Of a stretch of DNA of 64,000 nt, positions 7,279 through 15,749 are shown piece after piece. A program made the position numbers and the translations under genes. This DNA is from Lysobacter arseniciresistens ZS79. Lineage in GTDB: Bacteria > Pseudomonadota > Gammaproteobacteria > Xanthomonadales > Xanthomonadaceae. The stretch lies in contig NZ_AVPT01000002.1 in the NCBI RefSeq assembly GCF_000768335.1, forward strand, positions 124,001 to 188,000, written 5' to 3'. Position 1 is the first letter of the stretch, and every line of letters begins with the position of its first letter. The notes below the pieces were generated by a model. The model was not told the DNA's origin. It saw nothing but the letters and a program-made list of their open reading frames with translations, and searched no databases.

Positions 7279-10200
7279 CTACATCGACACGCGCCTGCGG
7301 TTGTCGGAGGAGACCCGGTCGATGAGCTTGTTGAAGGGATCGAAGCCCGCCTCGTACGGGAGCTGATCAACGACCACCGTCACCTTCGGCGATTCAGCGG
7401 TGATGTGGTGGCGTTCGAGGTACAGCACCTCCTCGTCGGCCTCCTCGCCCGACGGTCCGCGCGCGAACACGCCCACCTCGATCCAGTCGTCGAGCTTCGC
7501 GGGCGTCTCCCTGCCCTCGCCGTCGGCATAGAGCTTCGCCGCGTGCAGGTCGAGGGTGACCTCGTACGTCCCATCGTCTCGCCGCACCGCGGTCGCACTC
7601 TGCACGCGGTTGTCGTAGAAGCTGATCTTCTCGAACAGGTCGGTGATCAGCTGGTCGTGCCGCGGGCCGGCTTCGGCGCGGATGTACTGCAGCAGCTCGG
7701 CCGAGGTGGTGAACGGTGCCTGCTGGTAGGCCTTGTCGGCGATGAACTTCGACAGCGCGCGGTTGAGCGCGTCCTCGCCGATCTCGTCGCGCAGGCGGTA
7801 GAACACCAGCGAGCCCTTGCGGTAGTGGATGTACGGCTGGTTCTCGACGCGGTACAGCGGCAGCTCCTCGATGTTCTCGCCGGCGCGGCCGGACAGGTAG
7901 CGGTCCAGTTCGTACTTGAGGAAGCGGCGCATCTTCGCGCGCCCGTATTCCTTCTCCATCACCATCAGCGCCGAGTACTGTGCCAGCGACTCGCTGAGCA
8001 CGGTCGAGCCCTGCACGTCGGCGCCGATCACCTGGTGCGCCCACCACTGGTGCGCGATTTCGTGCGCGGTGACGTAGAACACGTAGTCGATCGCGTCCTC
8101 GTCGCGCAGGTCGGCGATGAAACCGATCGACTCCGAGTACGGGATGGTGCCGGCGAACGCCTGGGCGAAGCTGCTGTAGCCGGGGAACTCCAGGATCCGC
8201 ACCTGCTCGTGCTGGTACGGGCTGAAGTTGGCTTCGTAATAGGCCAGCGACTTCTGCACCGACTCGATCATGCGGTCGACGTTGTACGGGTGCTTGGGGT
8301 CGTAATAGACCTCGATCGGGACCTCGCCGGCGGTGCCTGCCTTGTATGCGCCCTTCCTGACTTCCCATTCCGCTGACAACGTGGCGTGGAAGTTCAGCAT
8401 CGGCCGCTGCATCGCGTAGTCGAAGCAGCGGCGGCCGTCGCGCTCGTACTCCTTCACCAGCACGCCCGGCGCCAGCGCGATCTGCTCCGGGGTGGTGCAG
8501 ACGGTGGTGCTGAAGTCGACCCAGTCCGCGTCGTCGCCGATGTAGGTATTGGCGCGGGCGGCCTCGTCCTCGAGTCTGGCCATGCGCGGCAGTTCCTCCA
8601 TGCCGCGCTTGCGGCGTTCGTTGCGGTCGCTGATCTGGCTGCCCGCCGAATAGCCGAAGCGCGGCAGCAGTTCCTCCGAATTGAAGAACGTGCCGTTGTC
8701 GACCAGGTGGGTCCAGCCTTCGTCGTTGCCGAAACCCCCGCGGGCGTAGCTGACGGCGAAGTCCATCTGCCGGGTATCGCCGGGCTGCATCGGCGCGCCG
8801 AGTCTGTAGATGCGGTAGCCGAGCTGCTCGTCGTTGCTGGTGATCGCCGCTTCGCCAAAGCCGAGCCGGTCCAGCCCGCTGTCCGGGTACCACTGGACGT
8901 GCAGATCGGTGATCGGCACGTCGTGCGGATTGGTCACGGTGTAGCTGCCGCGGACCCGCACGCGCTGCTCGTGCGGGTACAGGTCGACCTCGGTCCGCAC
9001 CGCGGTGATGCGCGGCTGTGGCAGGCCGTCGTACTGGCGGTACAGCTCCTCGTACCGCTGCTGGCGGTCGAGTGCGTCGTCGCCGGCCAGGTACTCGTTG
9101 CGGACGTTGGTGTTCCAGAAGATGAAGCCGCCCAGCGCCGCGAACAGCGCCACGCTGGCCGCCAGCGCCCAGCCGTTGCCGCCGGCCAGCCGCTGCCGTG
9201 CGAGCCGGAACCGCTCGCGACCACTGGGGGCGACACCTCGCACCCAGAACGCCGCCGATACCAGCAGCAGTGCCAGCAGGCACGCGCCCCAGTACGACTG
9301 GAACCACAGCCGCCCAGCCAGGAAGTGGCCGTAGCCGTTCATGTCCGAATACGGCGCCGCCGGCGCGGAGCCGTAGTTGTAGAGGTTGTGGTCGAAGTCG
9401 AGGAAGCCCAGCGTGCCCTGCAACACCAGCCACGCGATCAGCAAGCCGTAGCCGATGAACTTGTTGTTGCTCAGCACCTGCAGCACCAGCGCCAGCCCGC
9501 CCATCAGCACGAACGGCACCGAGCCCAACAGCAACTCGCGCGCGTACAGCCCCGGCTCGATCGCGGTGAAGCCCTTGAACAGCTGGAATCCGGCAGCCGC
9601 CACCGCGCCCACGGCCTGGAACGCAAGCACGACCGCTGCCAACGCGGCCATCTTGGCCGCCAGCGGCACCCAGTTGGGAACCGGCATCGCGTCGGTCACT
9701 TCCCCCAGCCGCGCGCCGCGCTCCTTCCACACCAGCTCGCCGGCATAGAACATCACGACGAAGATCAGCATGAAGCTGAAACCGCCCTGCAGCGTCGTCA
9801 CCATCAACGACGTGACCGGATGCACGCGCGTGCCGTACATGCTTTCAGCCATGCTGGCGATGGCGATGAAGTTGGCGACCGCGAACAGCAGCATCACCAG
9901 GAACGGCACGCTGCGGAACACGCCGACGGTATCGAACCGCCACTGCCGCAGGAACTGCGACCACGCGACCGCCCCACCCCTGGCCGGAACCGCGCGCGGC
10001 GGCGCCACGACCGGACGCGTGGACGACGCCGGCTGCGGCTGGCGCCGCCCGAACCGGCCACCTGCCCACCCGCGCCCGGTACCGGTGCGCTGGGGCTTGA
10101 ACAACGCGAACGCCGCCGTCACCAGCGCCACCGCCACCGCGAGCCACAGCGCCCGGTTGGCGAGCAGGTACCCGGTCAGCGCCGGCAGGTCGCGGTTGAG

Positions 10201-10881
10201 CTGGTCCGCCGACCAGTAGCGGGTGGTCCGCTCCAGCGCGGTCATCCCCAGCGGGTCGATCAGGGTGGCGACCCATACATTGTCGAGGTCGGCGGTCAGC
10301 ACACCGGCTACCGAGTTGAGGATGAAGAAGCCGATCACCCCGAGGTACACCACCAGCACGCTGCGGGTGGTCACGGCCAGCAACGCCAGCAGGGCACCGC
10401 TGAAGATCAGGTTCGGGACCACCAGCACGGCGAAACCCCAGGCATACGGCGCCAACGAGAACGGTCCGAGCCGTTCCGGGTCCACCCACGGCATCGTCGG
10501 CCCGGTCATCAGCCCGAGCGCCACGACCAGGTAGATCACCAGGCACGCCGTCACCGCCGCCATGAAGCGCCCGAGCAGGAAGTCGCGCTTGCGCATCGGG
10601 CTGGAGAAGAGCAGGTCGGCGGTACCCAGCTCGAAGTCGCGCAGCAGCGCGCCGCTGATGAAACTGACGATCACCAGCAGCCCGAGCACGGTGAACATGC
10701 CCAGGAACTTGACGATCACCGTCGGCGCATTGCGGTCGACGTTGCCGACCGAATTGCCGATCACGATCGCATCGGAGCTGGAGGCCCCGAACGCGAACAG
10801 CCCGAACATCAGCGCCAGCAGCCACAGCAGAGGCGCACGCAGCTGCTGCCGCAGCTCGAAGCGGAAGAATTCGAAGGGCAT
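7279..10881 (-). CDS. ABC transporter permease fused to M1-family metallopeptidase
   Basis: A 1,200-aa fusion. Residues 1-600 are ABC-2-type permease-like, with about a dozen hydrophobic helices in two blocks (roughly 15-300 and 340-600). Residues 620-1200 are an M1 gluzincin domain, presumably periplasmic. The zinc site is HEIAHQWW at about 938-945 with the downstream Glu in TVLSESLAQYS, and the family Tyr lies in YRKGSLVFYRLRDE. The usual GxMEN exopeptidase motif is not recognisable; the equivalent stretch reads GTIPYSESIGF. Aminopeptidase activity is therefore not assured. The gene follows its ATPase by 13 bp. Similar fusions are known in xanthomonads and Bacteroidetes; the substrate is unknown. 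The start is the ATG at 10881. Confidence 0.85.
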   Translation of the reverse strand: MPFEFFRFELRQQLRAPLLWLLALMFGLFAFGASSSDAIVIGNSVGNVDRNAPTVIVKFLGMFTVLGLLVIVSFISGALLRDFELGTADLLFSSPMRKRDFLLGRFMAAVTACLVIYLVVALGLMTGPTMPWVDPERLGPFSLAPYAWGFAVLVVPNLIFSGALLALLAVTTRSVLVVYLGVIGFFILNSVAGVLTADLDNVWVATLIDPLGMTALERTTRYWSADQLNRDLPALTGYLLANRALWLAVAVALVTAAFALFKPQRTGTGRGWAGGRFGRRQPQPASSTRPVVAPPRAVPARGGAVAWSQFLRQWRFDTVGVFRSVPFLVMLLFAVANFIAIASMAESMYGTRVHPVTSLMVTTLQGGFSFMLIFVVMFYAGELVWKERGARLGEVTDAMPVPNWVPLAAKMAALAAVVLAFQAVGAVAAAGFQLFKGFTAIEPGLYARELLLGSVPFVLMGGLALVLQVLSNNKFIGYGLLIAWLVLQGTLGFLDFDHNLYNYGSAPAAPYSDMNGYGHFLAGRLWFQSYWGACLLALLLVSAAFWVRGVAPSGRERFRLARQRLAGGNGWALAASVALFAALGGFIFWNTNVRNEYLAGDDALDRQQRYEELYRQYDGLPQPRITAVRTEVDLYPHEQRVRVRGSYTVTNPHDVPITDLHVQWYPDSGLDRLGFGEAAITSNDEQLGYRIYRLGAPMQPGDTRQMDFAVSYARGGFGNDEGWTHLVDNGTFFNSEELLPRFGYSAGSQISDRNERRKRGMEELPRMARLEDEAARANTYIGDDADWVDFSTTVCTTPEQIALAPGVLVKEYERDGRRCFDYAMQRPMLNFHATLSAEWEVRKGAYKAGTAGEVPIEVYYDPKHPYNVDRMIESVQKSLAYYEANFSPYQHEQVRILEFPGYSSFAQAFAGTIPYSESIGFIADLRDEDAIDYVFYVTAHEIAHQWWAHQVIGADVQGSTVLSESLAQYSALMVMEKEYGRAKMRRFLKYELDRYLSGRAGENIEELPLYRVENQPYIHYRKGSLVFYRLRDEIGEDALNRALSKFIADKAYQQAPFTTSAELLQYIRAEAGPRHDQLITDLFEKISFYDNRVQSATAVRRDDGTYEVTLDLHAAKLYADGEGRETPAKLDDWIEVGVFARGPSGEEADEEVLYLERHHITAESPKVTVVVDQLPYEAGFDPFNKLIDRVSSDNRRRVSM

Positions 10882-10894
10882 GCCGGTGCCCCGC

Positions 10895-11806
10895 TCAGGC
10901 CGCGGCGACTTGCGCGGGGTGGCCGGCCTGCTGGCGCAGGCGCTGGAAGTAGACGTCCTCCAGGTCCGGCGCGACCTGCTCGAAGCCGTCCTCCGGCCGC
11001 TCCGGCGCAAACACGTGGATCACCGGGTTGCCGGCGACCAGCCGGGTCGACAGAACAGTGTGGCGGCTCTCGTAATCGCCCAGCGCGGCCTTCGCCACCT
11101 GCTTGCGCCAGACCTGGCTGGCCAGCGCGTCGATCGCGTCGGCGGGGTGGCCGGCCAGCAGCACCTGGCCCCTGTTCATGATCGCCATCGTCGGGCACAG
11201 GTCGGTCACGTCCTCGACGATATGGGTCGACAGGATCACCGCGACGCTCTCGCCGATCTCCGCCAGCAGGTTGAGGAAGCGGTTGCGCTCCTCCGGATCG
11301 AGGCCGGCGGTGGGTTCGTCGACGATGACCAGCCGCGGGTCGCCCAGCAACGCCTGGGCGATGCCGAAGCGCTGGCGCATGCCACCGGAGAACGTACCGA
11401 GGTTGCGTTTGCGCGCGTCCCACAGGTTGACCTGCTGCAGCAGGCCGTCGACCACCTCGCGGCGCTGTTTGCGCGCGGTCAGGCCCTTGAGCACGGCGAA
11501 ATGTTCGAGCAGGTCCAGCGCGCTGACCTTCGGGTAGACGCCGAAGTCCTGCGGCAGGTACCCCAGCTGGCGCCGCACGGCGTCCTTGTCGCGCAACACG
11601 TCGATGACCACCCCGCCCTCGCCCGCCAGCGTGGCGCTGCCGCCATCGGCCTCCTGCAGCGTCGCCAGCGTGCGCATCAGCGACGACTTGCCGGCGCCGT
11701 TGGGCCCGAGCAGGCCGAACATGCCGCGTGGCACGTCCAGGCTGACGCCGTCGAGCGCACGTACTCCATTGGCATAGGTCTTGGAGAGGTCGCGGATGGT
11801 GAGCAT
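10895..11806 (-). CDS. ABC transporter ATP-binding protein
   Basis: ATPase subunit of 303 aa for the fused permease downstream. Walker A is GPNGAGKSS (about 34-42), the Q-loop region LGYLPQDFG, the signature FSGGMRQR, and Walker B LVIVDEPTAGLD, followed by the switch His in STHIVED. The last 80 residues form the C-terminal extension typical of the CcmA/NatA group. The start MLTIRDLSKTYANG at 11806 is chosen by homology; the longer frame to 11923 adds unrelated sequence. The signal before the ATG is weak. Together with the next gene it makes a complete two-gene exporter-like unit. Confidence 0.92.
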   Translation of the reverse strand: MLTIRDLSKTYANGVRALDGVSLDVPRGMFGLLGPNGAGKSSLMRTLATLQEADGGSATLAGEGGVVIDVLRDKDAVRRQLGYLPQDFGVYPKVSALDLLEHFAVLKGLTARKQRREVVDGLLQQVNLWDARKRNLGTFSGGMRQRFGIAQALLGDPRLVIVDEPTAGLDPEERNRFLNLLAEIGESVAVILSTHIVEDVTDLCPTMAIMNRGQVLLAGHPADAIDALASQVWRKQVAKAALGDYESRHTVLSTRLVAGNPVIHVFAPERPEDGFEQVAPDLEDVYFQRLRQQAGHPAQVAAA

Positions 11807-12064
11807 GTATGCACGTCCCTGTAAGGCTGCCGCCAGTCGCGGCACGGCGATCGTAGGCGGGCCGGTGAACCGCCAACATGGGCAAAAGTCATCCGTGACC
11901 AAGGGCGCGGTGCCATCCGGCACTGCCCTCGGCCGCGGCAGCCTGCTTGTTCAGGATTCCGGCATGACCTTCGACACCCGCCGGCCGCTCCGGCCGGGTT
12001 TAACGTCGTCCGGTCCCGGCGTCCGCCCGGGTGTCTTCCCCATGCCTTACGGCCGGAGCCCTAC
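11807..12064. other. Divergent intergenic region, ABC unit / M13 peptidase
   Basis: This 258-bp gap must hold both promoters, but no convincing -35/-10 pair, repeat or RNA structure stands out. The only long open frames are extensions of the neighbouring genes. Confidence 0.5.
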
Positions 12065-14167
12065 GTGAACAAACCGCAAGTCCTGCTGCTGTCCTTCGCC
12101 ATCGCCACCGCTGTCGCCGCCTGCTCCAGCCAGGACGCCGCGCCGGCCGACACCACCGCCGATGCCGCGCCGGCCGCCGACGCCAACGCCCTGACCCTCG
12201 ACGAGAGCACCCTGCCGCCGGTCAACCGCTTCAGCGCCGACCAGCTCGACACCAGCAAGAACGCCTGCACCGACTTCGGCGGCTACGTCAACGGCAAGTG
12301 GCTGGCCGCCAACGAGATCCCGGGCGACCGCACCAGCTGGGGCGCGTTCGAGATGCTCGACGAGCGCTCCACCGCGATCCAGCGCCAGTTGGCCGAGCAG
12401 GCCGCCGCCAACGACGGCGCCACCGGCGTGCAGGACATCGTCGGCGACTTCTGGGCCACCGGCATGAACGCCGAGCAGATCAACGCCCAGGGCATCAAGC
12501 CGATCCAGGACCGCCTCGACGCGATCGCCGCGCTCGACAGCCAGGAGGCCGTCGCCGAGTACCTGCGCACCAGCGCGGCCCGGGGCGAGAACTTCCTGTT
12601 CGGCTTCGGCCCCGAGGCCGACTTCAAGAACTCCGACATGAACATCGCCTACGCGATGCAGGGCGGCCTGGGCCTGCCGGACCGCGGCTACTACTTCGAC
12701 GCCGACAAGAAGGACAAGCTCGAGGCGTACCAGGCGCACGTCGCCAAGGTGCTCGAACTGTCGGGCATGCCGGCCGCCGAAGCGACCGACCGGGCGGCCG
12801 ACGTGGTCGCGTTCGAGACCCGCCTGGCCAAGGTGTCCAAGTCCAGCGAGGAGATGTCGCGCGATGTCTCGCTGTTCTACAACCCGGTCACTCCGGCCGA
12901 GGCCGACAAGCTCACCCCGAACTTCACCTGGACGAAGTTCTTCGAGTCACAGGGCCTGCAGGCGCCGGAGATGTTCTCGCTGGCGATCCCGGCCTTCCAC
13001 CAGGAAGTCAGCACCATGCTGGGCGAAGTGCCGGTCGAGGACTGGCAGGCGTACCTGCGCTTCCACACCGTCGACGGCGCGTCGCCGTACCTGTCTGACG
13101 CGTTCGTGCAGGAGAACTTCAACTTCTACAACAAGACCATGCGTGGCCAGAAGGAGCTGAAGGAGCGCGCCAAGCGCGTGCTCGACACGATCGAGGGCAA
13201 TGTCGGCGAGGCACTCGGCCAGATGTACGTCAAGGTCGCCTTCTCGCCCGAGTCCAAGGCGCGGATGGAAACGCTGGTCACCAACCTCAGCGAGGCACTC
13301 AAGGTCCACCTCGAAGGTCTGGAGTGGATGGGCGACGAAACCAAGAAGCAGGCGATGGAGAAGTGGGCCAGCTTCACCCCGAAGATCGGCTACCCCGACA
13401 AGTGGCGCGAGTGGACCGGCCTGGAGACCGGCCGCGACAGCTACATCGGCAACGTGCTGGCGGCCAACGAGTTCAACTACAAGTGGAACCTCGGCAAGAT
13501 CGGCAAGCCGGTCGACAAGACCGAATGGGGCATGAGCCCTCAGACGGTCAACGCCTACTACAACCCGCTGGCCAACGAGATCGTGTTCCCGGCTGCGATC
13601 CTGCAGCCGCCGTTCTTCGACCCGGAAGCGGGTGACGCGATGAACTACGGCGGCATCGGCGCGGTGATCGGCCACGAGATGATCCACGGCTACGACGACC
13701 AGGGCAGCCGCTTCGACGCCAAGGGCAACTTCGAGAACTGGTGGACCGAGGCCGACGCCAAGGGCTTCTCCGGCCTGACCGACCAGCTGGTCGCGCAGTT
13801 CGACGCCTACGAGGCGATGCCGGGCAAGAAGGTCAACGGCAAGCTGACCCTGGGCGAGAACATCGCCGACCTGGGCGGGCTGGCGATCGCCTACGACGCC
13901 ATGAAGAAGGCGACCGAAGGCACCGAGGACCCGATGACCGACGGCATGACCCGCGACCAGCGCTTCTTCGCCAACTGGGCGACGGTGTGGCGTCGCAACT
14001 TCACCGACCAGGAGCTGGAGGTGCGCCTGACCACCGACCCGCACGCACCGGCCAACTTCCGCGCGATCGGTGCCCCGTCCAACCTGCCGCAGTTCGCCGC
14101 GGCGTTCGACTGCAAGGCCGGCGACGCAATGGTGCGCGGCGACGGCGACCGCGTGGTGATCTGGTAA
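12065..14167 (+). CDS. M13-family metallopeptidase lipoprotein (PepO/neprilysin-like)
   Basis: Zinc endopeptidase of 700 aa, anchored as a lipoprotein: a short signal peptide ends in TAVAAC with Cys20, followed by an Ala/Asp-rich linker. An N-terminal M13 domain begins near residue 55 (NACTDFGGYVNGKW). The zinc ligands are His537 and His541 in HEMIHGYDD and Glu598 in GENIADLGG. The substrate-binding stretch NAYYNPLANEIVFPAAILQ is conserved, as is the end, where a Cys is followed by VVIW. It probably degrades small peptides in the periplasm or at the outer membrane. It stands alone and ends at a strong terminator. Confidence 0.93.
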   Translation: MNKPQVLLLSFAIATAVAACSSQDAAPADTTADAAPAADANALTLDESTLPPVNRFSADQLDTSKNACTDFGGYVNGKWLAANEIPGDRTSWGAFEMLDERSTAIQRQLAEQAAANDGATGVQDIVGDFWATGMNAEQINAQGIKPIQDRLDAIAALDSQEAVAEYLRTSAARGENFLFGFGPEADFKNSDMNIAYAMQGGLGLPDRGYYFDADKKDKLEAYQAHVAKVLELSGMPAAEATDRAADVVAFETRLAKVSKSSEEMSRDVSLFYNPVTPAEADKLTPNFTWTKFFESQGLQAPEMFSLAIPAFHQEVSTMLGEVPVEDWQAYLRFHTVDGASPYLSDAFVQENFNFYNKTMRGQKELKERAKRVLDTIEGNVGEALGQMYVKVAFSPESKARMETLVTNLSEALKVHLEGLEWMGDETKKQAMEKWASFTPKIGYPDKWREWTGLETGRDSYIGNVLAANEFNYKWNLGKIGKPVDKTEWGMSPQTVNAYYNPLANEIVFPAAILQPPFFDPEAGDAMNYGGIGAVIGHEMIHGYDDQGSRFDAKGNFENWWTEADAKGFSGLTDQLVAQFDAYEAMPGKKVNGKLTLGENIADLGGLAIAYDAMKKATEGTEDPMTDGMTRDQRFFANWATVWRRNFTDQELEVRLTTDPHAPANFRAIGAPSNLPQFAAAFDCKAGDAMVRGDGDRVVIW

Positions 14168-14213
14168 GCGGTTGACCGCTCAGGACTGGCCGTTCCCGTC
14201 CGGCCAGACCGCG

Positions 14214-14246
14214 AAGGCCCGGGTTTCCCCCGGGCCTTCTTTTTTC
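14214..14246 (+). terminator. Rho-independent terminator after the M13 peptidase gene
   Basis: GGCCCGGG-TTTCC-CCCGGGCC followed by TTCTTTTTTC. The T-run ends at the stop codon of the convergent rhomboid gene. Confidence 0.9.
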
Positions 14247-14900
14247 TCACCTGACAATGCGCGGCCGCGGTGGCGGGCGGCGGCCGAACGGTGGCTGGCC
14301 ACGCCAGTAGCGGATCAGCAGCCAGCCGAACAGCATCCCGCCCAGGTGCGCGAAGTGCGCCACGCCCGGCTGCCAGCCGGTGAACCCGAACAGCAGTTCG
14401 GCCACGCCGTAGACGATCACCAGCGTGCGCGCCTTCATCGGGATCGGCGGGATCAGCAGCATCACCCGCTGGTGCGGGAACAGCATGCCGTAGGCCAGCA
14501 GCAGCCCGAACACGCCGCCGGACGCACCGACGGTCGGGTACGCCGGCCCGCCCTGCGACATCGTCCACGCGCCGACCGCCAGCTGGCACACCGCCGCGCC
14601 GACGATGCAGACCAGGAAGTAGGTCAGGAAGCGCTTGCCGCCCCACGTGTGCTCCAGCGGCGCACCGAACATCAGCAACGCCAGCATGTTGAACAGCAGG
14701 TGGGCGATGTCCCCGTGCATGAAGCCGTAGGTCAGCAACTGCCACGGCAGGAACTCGATCGCGCCATAACCATCGCCGCTGCCCAGCGGCCAGAGCATGA
14801 ACGCCGCGAGCGCCAGGTCGCCCAGCACCATCTGCAGCAGGAACACCACTCCGTTGGCGATCATCAGGCCCCGGGTCATGGGCGGCAGGTTGGAAAACAT
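14247..14900 (-). CDS. Rhomboid family intramembrane serine protease
   Basis: Six-helix membrane protease of 217 aa. The catalytic pair is Ser127 in GASGGVFG and His185 in HFAHLGGMLFGW. The N-terminal helix pair carries the family HLLFNMLALLMFG pattern (His and Asn before the active helix). The start at 14900 has a strong AAGGAGGT five bases upstream; the long upstream extension of the frame is not coding. It cleaves transmembrane segments of other membrane proteins; the substrate is unknown. The basic Pro/Arg tail is cytoplasmic. The ATL gene lies 61 bp upstream on the same strand. Confidence 0.93.
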   Translation of the reverse strand: MFSNLPPMTRGLMIANGVVFLLQMVLGDLALAAFMLWPLGSGDGYGAIEFLPWQLLTYGFMHGDIAHLLFNMLALLMFGAPLEHTWGGKRFLTYFLVCIVGAAVCQLAVGAWTMSQGGPAYPTVGASGGVFGLLLAYGMLFPHQRVMLLIPPIPMKARTLVIVYGVAELLFGFTGWQPGVAHFAHLGGMLFGWLLIRYWRGQPPFGRRPPPRPRIVR

Positions 14901-14961
14901 CGCACCTCCTTGGAATGGCGCGCATGGTAGCCGGTCGCGCGTGAAGCACCGCCGCGCGGGC

Positions 14962-15294
14962 TCAGCCGCCGAAGCCCCAGACCTGCTCGTCCAGCGTCGC
15001 CGCCGCAGCCTGGCCGCGGACCCGGCCGTTCTCGACCCGCACGCCTTCGGCCCGCAGGCGCTGGCTCTGCTCGGCGAACTCCGGAGAATCCGGCGGGAAC
15101 GCGATGCGCCCGTCCGAGCGCAGCACCCGGTGCCACGGCAGGTCGCGGTCCCCGTTGCCGCTGAGCAGCCGCGCGACCATGCGTGCACGGCCCGGCAGGC
15201 CGGCGCGCCGGGCCACCTCGCCATAGCCGGCGACCCGCCCCGGCGGAATCGCGCGGATGGCGGCGAGGATGCGTGCGGTGGCGTCGGTCTCCAT
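14962..15294 (-). CDS. Alkyltransferase-like protein (ATL), MGMT family without the acceptor Cys
   Basis: A small MGMT-family DNA-binding domain of 110 aa. The PCHR acceptor motif is replaced by PWHR (GDRDLPWHRVLRSDGRIAF), so it cannot take up alkyl groups. ATL proteins such as E. coli YbaZ bind O6-alkylguanine and hand the lesion to nucleotide excision repair (family knowledge). The helix-turn-helix (GRVAGYGEVARRAGLPGRAR) with its Arg finger is intact. I start at METDATARI (15294); the frame extends 14 codons further but would overlap the divergent gene at 15335. Confidence 0.88.
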   Translation of the reverse strand: METDATARILAAIRAIPPGRVAGYGEVARRAGLPGRARMVARLLSGNGDRDLPWHRVLRSDGRIAFPPDSPEFAEQSQRLRAEGVRVENGRVRGQAAAATLDEQVWGFGG

Positions 15295-15334
15295 GCCGGG
15301 AGCATGATAGGCGTCCCGCACTGGAGACGCGCCC

Positions 15335-15745
15335 ATGTCCGGCTTCCAACAGATCCGCCAGCAGCTGTCCGACGCGGGCTACCGCATGTCGGTGCAGGAG
15401 GAGGGAGTGATCTGCATCGAGCTGTCGCTGGAACAGGGCACCCGCCACCAGGCGATCTTCCTGTCCGAGCTGGAAGACGACGACGGCCGTCCCTACCTGC
15501 GGGTCAGCAGTGCGGTGGCGCCGACCACCGGGCTGGACGCGCGTCGGGCGCTGGTCTTCAACTGGCAGAGCCGGGTCGGCTACCTCGCCATCGGCGACCT
15601 CGACGGCGTGCCCTACCTGCAGCTGTGCGAGAACCGCCCGCTCGACAGCCTCGATGCCGCCGAGGCGCACCGGCTGGTGCTGGAGATCGGCGGCCTCGGC
15701 GACCGCATGGAGCGGGCGCTGTCGGCCGACGGCGACCTGCTCTGA
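15335..15745 (+). CDS. Conserved protein of unknown function (136 aa)
   Basis: A soluble acidic protein without signal peptide or membrane segment. Alternating strands and two helices (an N-terminal QIRQQLSDAGY and a C-terminal AAEAHRLVLEIGGLGDRMERAL) recall the compact alpha/beta fold of YbjN or secretion-chaperone proteins, but I cannot assign a family. GGAGAC lies 8 nt before the ATG. It is divergent from the ATL gene and convergent with the phosphate transporter, so context gives no function. Confidence 0.7.
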   Translation: MSGFQQIRQQLSDAGYRMSVQEEGVICIELSLEQGTRHQAIFLSELEDDDGRPYLRVSSAVAPTTGLDARRALVFNWQSRVGYLAIGDLDGVPYLQLCENRPLDSLDAAEAHRLVLEIGGLGDRMERALSADGDLL

Positions 15746-15749
15746 CCTG

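Noticed and set aside
8386-11181. 931-codon open frame on the plus strand
   Set aside because: It is antisense to the ABC permease/M1 fusion and its ATPase, is rich in Arg/His/Gln/Pro and shows no domain. It arises from the GC-rich third positions of the real genes.
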